Shown piece after piece: positions 1 to 10,000 of a DNA stretch of 35,829 nucleotides (the stretch's first letter is position 1; every line of letters starts with the position of its first letter). The notes under the pieces are model-generated. The model was not told the origin of the DNA. It worked only from the letters and a program-made list of their open reading frames with translations, and searched no databases. Position numbers and translations under genes: made by a program. The DNA is taken from positions 1-35,829 of IMG/VR virus record IMGVR_UViG_3300042341_000205; one strand, 5' to 3'. This DNA comes from a virus.

Positions 1-25
1 AAAAGAAAATAAAAAATAAAAAGAA

Positions 26-943
26 ATGGCAGAAGTTTTTGTACCCTTAAATCGGTTTCAGTCAGTAGTAACAGGATTGACTGGAGAGCCCGATGAAATT
101 TATACAACACCAGCAGGTGTATCATCTATTGTGTTATCTTGTCAAATTACAAATAATAGTTTGGTAACACAACCCGTAACTATATTTGTAACATCAAATA
201 AAGAAATACCTGTACCTGAATTTGGAAATGTATATAGTGGTAGTTCATTTATAAGTTCTTCTGTAAATTTATTAAATTTTAGTGGTAGTTTTGCTAGTGC
301 ATCTTTATTATTAAATGCAAATAGACAATTTTTAAGAAAAGAAATTGCAGCATATACACAAAACCAAAATAGTTTATCAGAAACTCCATTTACTTTTATA
401 TCATCTTACTTTGAACAAAATACTTTGGATGATGTGGATGCAATAAAATATGATATTGTTAATAACACAACAATTAGAACAAATAAAGCAGCAAAAGCAT
501 ACTTTGATAAAAATGGTGTATCTTTAATTGATTCAACTGAATATTCTGCATCTATATTTGCTTTAGATTATTTAAAAGTATTATCAAATCAAATTATAAA
601 AAACGAATCTGTAACTGGTTCTGCACTTTCACCATTATTATTTCAAAGTGGAGTTACTCAATCTGTATTGACATCATTTAATAACGGAACGAACGCTGGA
701 GTTTCTGCATCTATATATGTTGTAAATTCTTTGGTAGACGTTATTAAAGCTACAATTGAATCTCCTGTACTTGCTGAGCAAGAAGCTGTAAGATTAGTGA
801 CGAACGTAACAATACCACCAGCTGATTCACTATCACCGGTAGTTTCTGGTAAATTAGTATTAGAAGAAACATACGGATTTATTGTTTCTGGTTCAACTCA
901 ATTAACTGTGGTTCTTTCTTTGTTAGAAAGTGCGAATGAATAA
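26..943 (+). CDS. Virion structural protein, beta-rich family with a large helical insertion
   Basis: This 305-residue protein has no signal peptide or membrane segment. Residues 10-75 and 265-305 resemble the two ends of the 110-residue protein at 13175-13507: both have a Y-x-TPA/ETPA start of a beta sandwich, and a closing KLVLE-x-T strand followed by a V-x-V/L-S-x-LE end. Between them lies an insertion of about 190 residues, predicted mostly helical, with the patterns NRQFLRKEIAAY and DAIKYDIVNN. I recall similar helical domains from structural proteins of marine T4-like phages. The start is ATG after an A-rich leader with no Shine-Dalgarno sequence, and the leader is almost identical to that of 13175. 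It stands directly before the 3,482-residue fibre, so a role in fibre attachment or in the fibre complex is likely but inferred. Its promoter would lie outside the window. Confidence 0.75.
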   Translation: MAEVFVPLNRFQSVVTGLTGEPDEIYTTPAGVSSIVLSCQITNNSLVTQPVTIFVTSNKEIPVPEFGNVYSGSSFISSSVNLLNFSGSFASASLLLNANRQFLRKEIAAYTQNQNSLSETPFTFISSYFEQNTLDDVDAIKYDIVNNTTIRTNKAAKAYFDKNGVSLIDSTEYSASIFALDYLKVLSNQIIKNESVTGSALSPLLFQSGVTQSVLTSFNNGTNAGVSASIYVVNSLVDVIKATIESPVLAEQEAVRLVTNVTIPPADSLSPVVSGKLVLEETYGFIVSGSTQLTVVLSLLESANE

Positions 944-961
944 CAATAATATCATTGATTG

Positions 962-990
962 ATATTTATAAGGGATTCTCTATATTTATA
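962..990 (+). promoter_or_regulatory. Two ATATTTATA motifs upstream of the giant fibre gene
   Basis: Two exact copies of ATATTTATA lie at 962-970 and 982-990, 20 bases apart, in the 67-base gap before the ATG at 1011. The same or a one-mismatch motif lies before most other gene-group heads in the window. A phage late promoter element is inferred. No -35-like partner is obvious. Confidence 0.5.
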
Positions 991-1010
991 ACAAAGCTGG
1001 AAAGTAACGC

Positions 1011-4000
1011 ATGGCAATAAGTAATCTATTAACGGGCAGGGTAAGGGTTGTAAGCCCGAAAAATGTAACATCTGACAGGTATCAATTCTTGGATTTATCT
1101 CAAGCAGAGCCGAATTTAGGTGTTCCTAACTTTTCTGCATCACTATTAACAAATCCTGCTATTGTAGTTTCGGATGACCAGGGTAATAGAGGATTTGTAA
1201 GAAGTTTAGATTTAGATAGAGTAACTGGTGCATTCACTGGTTCATTTACCGGTTCATTTACTGGTTCTTATTTCGGAGATGGTAGAGATATATTTAATTT
1301 ACCCGCGGCAACTTTTATAGCAAGTGGTTCGGCAACGGCATCTTTTAAACAAGATAATTTAGTAATTAATACAAATACTAGAGTTCAGGGTGACCTTTAT
1401 GTAGATGATACAATTTATGCGGAAACTATAATTGTAAGTTATATATCATCTTCAGTAATCTATTCTTCTGGTTCAAATATTTTTGGTGACAAGTATGATG
1501 ATAGGCAAGAATTTACTGGTTCTGTATTAGTTAGCTCATCGATTGTTGTAAATAATATAACAGCATCTCAATCAATTAGTAGTTCGTTTACAGGTTCTTT
1601 CTTTGGAGATGGTAGAGATATATTTAACTTACCTCAAGCTACAAGATTATCAACTGGTTCAATAACGGCATCGGTATCTCCTGAATTTGGATTTAGAGTA
1701 CAATCTATAATAAGTGGCTCTGAATTTACTGGTAGTGTTAGAATAACTGGTAGTATATCAGCATCTTTATTTAGAGGTGATGGTAGTGGTTTATTTAATC
1801 TACCTGCATTAACGGCAACATTAATAACTAGTGGGTCTGCAACCGCATCAATCGCACCAAATACTGGATTGGTTGTAAATACATTTTCAACATTTCAGTT
1901 TGGAGTATCGGCATCTATGTTTAGTGGTAGTGGTAGGGGCTTATTTGATATCCCTCGTTCTGCTATAACTGAAGATGCTCCTAGAATAGCTAGTGGTTCT
2001 ACTACTGCTTCAATTGCTCCTAATACTGGATTTGTTGTTAATACATTTTCAACGTTTCAATTTCCTGTTTCGGCATCGATGTTTACTGGTAGTGGTGCTG
2101 GGTTATTTGATATTCCTCGTTCTGCTATAACTGAAGATGCAACTTTAATATCTAGTGGAAGTGTAACTGCATCGGTATCTCCTAATTTTGGATTTAGAGT
2201 TGAATCTTCATTAAGTGGTTCTACATTTACTGGAAGTTTATTTGTAACTGGAAATATAGTAATACCATCTGGTTCTGGCTTTTTTAGTGGTAGTGGTGAA
2301 GGATTATTTAATATTCCACTATCTGCACTTAATATTGAGTCGTTGGTATCAAGTAGAATTGCTAGTGGAAGTGTAACTGCTTCTGTATCTCCTAATTTTG
2401 GATTTGTAGTAGTTTCTGTTGCTAGTGGTTCTCAATTTACTGGTTCACTTTTTATAACGGGTAGTGGTGTTGAATTATCATCTGGGTCATTTAGTGGTAG
2501 TGGTGCTAGGTTATTTAATATACCTAAAACAGCAATTTCCGATTTAGATACATCGTTAATATTTTCTGGTTCATATAGTGCATCTATTAGTCCTGATTTT
2601 GGATTTAGAGTTAATACTCGTTCAACTATTAGTGGTAGTTTTGTTGTATCATCATCTGCTGAAATATTTCCAACTGCATCAATAAATAATGTTTTTAATG
2701 TAACAAATAATTTAGCTGCATCATATGTGTTTACTGGTGGGGCTGTAGGTGATAATCCTACATTAACTTTAGTAAGAGGTGTAACCTATACATTTAATTT
2801 AAATGCATCAGGACATCCTTTTTATATTAAAACAGCAAATGTTACTGGGCCGGGAAGTACATATAATACAGGCGTAACTAATAATGGGGATGATGTTGGT
2901 ATAATAACATTTACACCTGCAGCAGGTTCACCTGATACACTTTATTATAATTGTCAATTCCATTCTGTAATGGCCGGGCAAATTAATATTGTAGATGCAA
3001 TATTATTACCAAATAGAATTTTATTTGAAGGAAATACTGCAATTAGTGGTGGTTTATATGTAAGAGATTATGTAAGAGCAAGAGAATTTACTGGTTCGTT
3101 TAGTGGCTCATTTATACAAGGTGATGGTGGTGGATTGTTCAATATTCCTCGTTCTGCTTTTACTGGAGATGCATTTAGAATAGCATCTGGTTCTGTAACA
3201 GCATCAGTATCTCCTAACTTTGGATTTAGAGTAGAAACATCAGCAACTGGTTCGGCATTTGGTTCTCAATTTACGGGTTCAATTGATGTTAGCGGAAGTG
3301 TAAAAGCATTTGCGGTTAGCGCATCCTTTTTCACAGGTTCATTTACTGGTGATGGTAGTGGATTAAGAAATGTACCAGCGGATATATCTACAAAAATAGC
3401 AAGTGGTTCTGTAACTGCGTCTGTTAATCCAAATTATGAAGGATTTAGAGTAGTATCTGCAGAATTTGGTTCGCAGTTTACCGGTTCTTTATTTGTAACT
3501 GGTGGTAATATTGAAGCTAGAAGTGGTTCTGCTTTTAGTGGTAGTGGTAGATTATTATTTGATATACCACAATCTGCATTATCATTTGAATTATCTAGAA
3601 TATCTAGTGGTAGTGTAACCGCATCAGTATCGCCTAATTTTGGATTTGTAGTAGTATCGCCAACCATTGGTTCTCAATTTACTGGTAGTTTAAAAATATC
3701 TGGATCTGTATCTATTATATCTGGCTCATCTTTTAGTGGTAGTGGTAGAAATTTATTTGATATCCCAGCCGCAGCAATATCTGATTTAGATGCATCACGA
3801 ATCTTTAGTGGTTCGGTAACTGCATCAGTTTCACCTAATTTTGGATTTCTTGTAACATCTGTTATTAGTGGTTCTATATTTAGCGGTAGTTTAAAAGTAA
3901 GTGGTAGTTCATTATTTAGAATGGGTGTATCAGCATCCGTATTTAGTGGTAGTGGTGCTGGTTTAACCGATATACCATTTTCAGCACTATCTCAAGAATT

Positions 4001-7000
4001 ATTTAGAATCGCAAGTGGAAGTGTAACGGCATCGGCATTGCCTGATAGAGGTTTTATTGTAGAATCTGCAGCAAATGGTTCACGAATTACTGGTAGTGTT
4101 GCAATTACTGGAAGTTTAAGAGTAACTACAACATCTGGTTCATTAATATTGGATTCATCATCTGCATATTATGGTGAGGGTACTTATTTAAGAAATATCC
4201 CTAGAAATGCTCTTAGTGAAGATGCATTAATATCAACTGAAATCAAATCAGGATCGGTAACCGCATCAGTATCTCCTAACTTTGGATTCATAGTAAAATC
4301 AGCAGAAAGTGGTTCTCAATTTACTGGTAGTGTAAATATAACCGGTAGTGTGCTTGTAAGGAGTGGTTCATTTATTATTGGGGATGGTAGATTCCTTAAT
4401 AATATTACATTAGCTAATTTAGCAATAGATTCAACAAAAATATTTAGTGGAAGTGCAACCGCATCAATATCACCAACTGAAGGATTTGAAGTAAATACTC
4501 ATTCTAGATTTGATGGTAGTTTTATTGTATCATCATCTGCAAGAAATACCCCTAGTTATGATATAGATACAGTAATTATTGTAACAAATGAAGGTAGTGG
4601 TCTTTATAATATTAGTAACGGATTAATAAGTGGTTCAAACCCAACTTTAACTTTAGTAAGAGGTGTAGATTACACATTTAACATAAATGCAAGTGGCCAC
4701 CCATTTTTGATAAAAACAGTACAATCTACTGGTACTGGAGATATATATAATAATGGTGTAACAAATAATGGGGATGATAATGGTATAATATCATTCACCC
4801 CACCATCTGGTTCTCCTGATTTATTATATTATAATTGCCAATTACACTCATCAATGGCAGGTCCTATTAATATTGTTAATTCGATAGTAATACCTGCTGA
4901 AATAAAATTAATTGGAGAAACAAAAGTAATTGGTAATGTTACCGCTTCAATGTATAGTGGTAGTGGTAGGGGCTTATTTGATATCCCTCGTTCTGCTATA
5001 ACTGAAGATTCAGTTAGAATAGCTAGTGGAAGCGTAACTGCATCAGTATCTCCTAATAATGGATTTATTGTTGAATCATTTCAAAGTGGTTCATCATTTA
5101 GTGGTAGTATTTTAATAGATTCATCATCATTTATATACGCTGTAGGAACTTACTTAAGACAAATTCCTAGAGCAGCATTAACGGAAGATGCATTAATATC
5201 AGCAGAAATTAAATCGGGTTCTGTAACTGCATCGGTATCCCCTAACTTTGGATTTAGAGTTATTACTCCGTTTACATCTTCATTTGGTGAGGCTGGAATA
5301 TTTACGGCATCAATTGCATCACAATTTACTGGGTCTATATCAGTAAGTGGTAGTGTTTATATTAACGATAATAGTGGCGGATTATTTATAGAATCATCTT
5401 CATTTATATATGCGGAAGGTACTCATTTAAGAAATATACCTCGTTCAGCATTAACAGAAGATGCATTAATATCTACTGAAATTAAAAGTGGTTCTGTAAC
5501 AGCATCTGTAACACCTGATGAAGGATTTAAAGTTATTACTGATAGAACTGGTTCTCAATTAGGTTCTCAATTCACTGGTTCAATTGAAGTTAGTGGAAGT
5601 ATTAGAGCAACTAATTTCTTTTTTGGTGATGGTAGATTTATAACAAACGTAGTAGCAGCAGCATCTCCATTGATAGCAAGTGGTTCTGCAACAGCTTCTG
5701 TAACGAGTGGTGATACATTTGTGGTAACAACGGGAGCAACTGGTTCTGGTCTTAATTATCAAATTGGTACTCGTATAACTGGTAGTGTTGATATTAGTGG
5801 AAGTTTACAATCTCAATTCTTTATTGGTGATGGTAGATATATTACAAACGTTGTAGCAGCAGCTGCACCATTTATAGCAAGTGGTTCGGCAACGGCATCG
5901 GTAGCAAGTGGTGATACATTCATAGTAACAACTGGAGCAACTGGTTCAGCTATTGGTTCTAGATTTACGGGTTCAATTGATGTTAGTGGTAGTATCAGAG
6001 CATTTTCATTTAGTGGAGATGGTTCTCAATTAACTAATGTACAGGCATCGGCAGCACCTTTGATATCAAGTGGTTCGGCAACGGCATCTGTACAAAGTGG
6101 AAGACAATTTATTGTTAATACTCTTGGTACATTTAGTAGTGTAGGTTCTAATTCAGGTTCTTATTATGGTTCTGTATTTACTGGGTCTGTAATTATTAGT
6201 GGTTCAATATCATCATCTCGTTATGAAGGAGATGGTGGTGGATTATTCAATATCCCAGCATCGGCATTAGAAGATTTACAATTAGATAGAATTATTTCTG
6301 GATCTGGTAGAGCAATAGTAGACCCAAATAAATTTGATGTAAACGTTCCGATAACCGCATCTCGTTATGATGGTGATGGTAGTGGTTTATTTAATATACC
6401 TGCAAACGCATTAGAGGATTTACAATTAGATAGAATTAAATCAGGTTCAGTTCAGGCAGTAATATCGCCAGACAAAGGATTGCAAATTGGAACTAGAACA
6501 TTTGTGTCTGGTAACTTAAGTGTTACTGGTGGATTGTTTGTGACTGGTGGAAATGTTGTAGTAGAAAGTGGCTCAGCATATTATGGCGATGGTAGTGGAT
6601 TAACAAATATTAGTTTAGCAAATATATCATTTGAAACATTTATATTAAAGAGTGGTTCATTTACAGCATCAATATCGCCTAATAATGGATTCGTAGTAAA
6701 CGCATCATCATCTTTTTATGGTGATATGTATGTTGATAAAAATTTAAGAGCAAATAGTATTACTGGAAGTAATTATATTTTCTCTCCATTAATTAGTGGT
6801 TCATTCTTAGGTACATATAATTTCAAAGGAGTAGGACCAACCGCATCTGCAGAATATGATATTTTAAGATACGATGAGAATAGAGGATATTTTGTACCAC
6901 AACCTGAAACAACATTAACGGAAACTGTATCATTTAGTAATGTAAGTGATTTAACAATTGTGCACAACTTAGGAATTTTATATCCTATGGTTCAGGTGTA

Positions 7001-10000
7001 CGCAACTGGTTCTGAAGACCAAATCCTACCTGGTACTGTTAAATCAATTGATGAAGATACTATTCAAATTAAATTTGCTGGATTAACTTCTGGACACGTT
7101 GTAATTGGAAGCGGTGGTTCGTTAATTAATGGTACAATAACTGGTGATAGAGTATTTGGAAATGTACTATCTTCATCATATGCAGTTAGAGCTGGTATCG
7201 CTGAAAGTATTGTTGGATTTAATTCAGCATCATTGGCAGCATTGGGTGATTTGGAAAATTTTGTAAGAAATAACCAAACATCTTCTATGTCTGTATTTAG
7301 AGCAGTAAGTTCTTCTTACGCATTAACTGCATCATATGCATTAAATGCAGGAGCAGGTGGTGGTACTGAATTATTTGTTTATTACACAAGCTCATTAGCA
7401 AAATCACAAACTGCAAAAATTAACTTTACTGGTAGTGGTGTAAGCGTTACACCATCTGGTTCAGATGGGGTATTGGTAACGATATTGGGTGGTGGGGGCG
7501 CTGGTGGTGGTATTGGTGATTTACTTAGTTCACAAACTTCTTCAATGTTAGTTGGAACTGCATCTTTAGCATTCACCGCTTCATACGCTCTTTACGCTTT
7601 AAATGCGGAAGGTGTGAATACAGCATCATTCTTACAAGTAAACAAAGATAGTAACATTAATGCAAACTTAACTATTAGTGGTAGTTTGGGTGTTAGTGGT
7701 AGTATGTTATTAAATTCATTACCAACGGGTTCATCTGAGAATGTTGTTATTTGGAATGATATAACAAAAAAATTAGAAAGAAGAAATATAGCAGCTGCAG
7801 TTGGTTCATCTGGAACTGGTGGTACATCTGGATTTGATGGAACTGCTGGTACATCTGGCACATCGGGAACTTCTGGTTCATCGGGAACATCTGGCACATC
7901 AGGAACTTCTGGTACATCCGGCTCAAATGGTTCATCTGGTTCTTCTGGTACAACAGGAACATCGGGAACTTCTGGAAGTAGTGGTACGGCTGGTACATCT
8001 GGAAGTAGTGGTACAAGCGGCACTTCTGGAACATCTGGTACATCGGGAACTTCTGGAAGTAGTGGTTCGTCTGGTACATCAGGAACTTCTGGAACTTCTG
8101 GAACTAGTGGTATAGATGGAACTTCGGGTACTTCAGGAACTTCTGGAACATCAGGAACTTCTGGTTCATCGGGAACATCTGGAACATCTGGAACATCGGG
8201 TACATCGGGTTCATCAGGAACATCTGGAACTTCTGGAAGTAGTGGTTCGTCTGGTTCATCTGGAAGTAGTGGTACGACTGGTTCAGCTGGTACATCAGGT
8301 TCATCTGGCACATCAGGAACTTCAGGAACTTCTGGTACAAGCGGTACTTCGGGAACTTCTGGAAGTAGTGGTACATCGGGTACAACTGGTTCTGAAGGTA
8401 CATCGGGAACTTCTGGAACATCAGGAACTTCTGGTTCAACTGGTACGGCAGGTACATCAGGAACTTCTGGTTCATCGGGCTCAACTGGTTCATCTGGAAC
8501 TGCTGGTTCATCCGGAACTGCTGGTTCATCTGGTAGTGGAGGTTCATCAGGAACTTCTGGTAGTGCTGGTAGTGGAGGTTCGGCAGGTTCATCTGGTAGT
8601 GGAGGTTCATCAGGAACTTCTGGTACATCAGGAACTTCTGGTTCTGCTGGAGAAGCAGGTACATCAGGAACTTCTGGAACATCGGGAACTTCTGGTAGTG
8701 ATGGTACGAATGGTACATCTGGTTCAACGGGTTCATCTGGGTCATCTGGTACAAGCGGTACAACTGGTTCGGGTGGTACATCTGGAACTTCTGGAACATC
8801 GGGAACTGATGGTACATCTGGTTCATCTGGCACATCGGGAACAAGCGGCACATCGGGAACAAGCGGTACATCAGGAACTTCTGGTACATCGGGAAGTAGT
8901 GGTACAAGCGGAAGTAGTGGTACAAGCGGTACTTCGGGAACTTCTGGTACAACGGGTTCATCAGGAACGTCTGGTACCTCGGGAACTTCTGGAAGTGATG
9001 GTAGTAGTGGTACAAGTAGTACATCGGGAACTTCTGGCACATCGGGAACATCGGGAACTTCTGGCACATCGGGAACTTCTGGAGAAGATGGAACTTCGGG
9101 AACGGATGGTTCGTCAGGCTCCGCTGGCTCATCAGGTACAACTGGTACATCGGGTTCAGCAGGTACATCTGGTTCAAAGGGAACTGATGGAACTTCGGGA
9201 ACATCTGGTACTGAAGGTTCTGCTGGTTCATCTGGCTCATCGGGAACTTCTGGTACGGATGGTTCAACTGGTACAGCTGGTTCATCGGGTTCGTCTGGCA
9301 CAAGCGGTACAACTGGTTCAGCTGGTACATCTGCAATAGATGGGACTAGTGGAACTTCTGGTCAAAATGGAACTTCTGGTACGAATGGTTCAACGGGAAC
9401 TGCTGGTTCATCGGGAACGTCTGGCACTAGTGGTACAAATGGTTCTGAAGGTACATCCGGTACAACCGGTTCTTCTGGTATAGATGGTACATCTGGCACA
9501 AATGGTAGTAGTGGAACTGATGGTAGTAGTGGAACTGATGGTTCGACTGGTACTGCTGGTTCATCTGGTTCTTCTGGTACAAATGGTTCTGAAGGTACAT
9601 CGGGTACAACAGGTTCTTCTGGTATAGATGGAACTTCGGGTACAAACGGTAGTAGTGGAACTGATGGTTCTTCGGGAACCGATGGTTCAACTGGTACGGC
9701 TGGTACGTCTGGAACTGATGGTTCAACTGGGTCTGCTGGTACATCTGGCACATCTGGTTTAGATGGTACATTCTTTGGTTCATCAGGAACGTCTGGAACT
9801 TCTGGAACTAATGGTACATCGGGAACTAATGGCACAACAGGAACTGCTGGTTCATCGGGAACTTCTGGTGAAAGTGGTACGAGCGGATTAAACGGAACGT
9901 TCTTTGGAAGTAATGGAACTTCAGGAACTTCTGGACAAAATGGTACATCGGGAGAAGCTGGTACATCGGGAACTGATGGTTCAACAGGAACTGGAGGTTC

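Larger units (their letters stand above)
1230..6760 (+). repeat. About 23 tandem degenerate beta modules in the giant fibre
   Basis: The encoded repeat carries SGSVTASVSPNFGF (with variants such as SGSATASIAPNTGL) followed by FTGS/VSGS strands and a GDGSGLFNIP-type turn. I count 23 SGS-x-x-A cores by eye. Most modules have diverged at the DNA level, but some are nearly identical, for example a 54-base identity between 1923-1976 and 4956-5009. The pair beginning near 5624 and 5826 is also very similar, which shows local duplication. Similar units occur at the start of the fibre at 13519 and in the 92-residue protein at 12882. Confidence 0.85.

Noticed and set aside
949-965. Small hairpin after the first gene (ATATCA...TGATAT) as a terminator
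   Set aside because: The stem is six A/T-rich pairs and no T run follows, so termination is unlikely.
7801-9339. Plus-strand alternative frames rich in His, Leu, Val and Glu inside the collagen-like tracts
   Set aside because: They are out-of-frame readings of the same nine-base repeats, and the Gly-X-Y frame is clearly the coding one because it continues into conserved domains on both sides.
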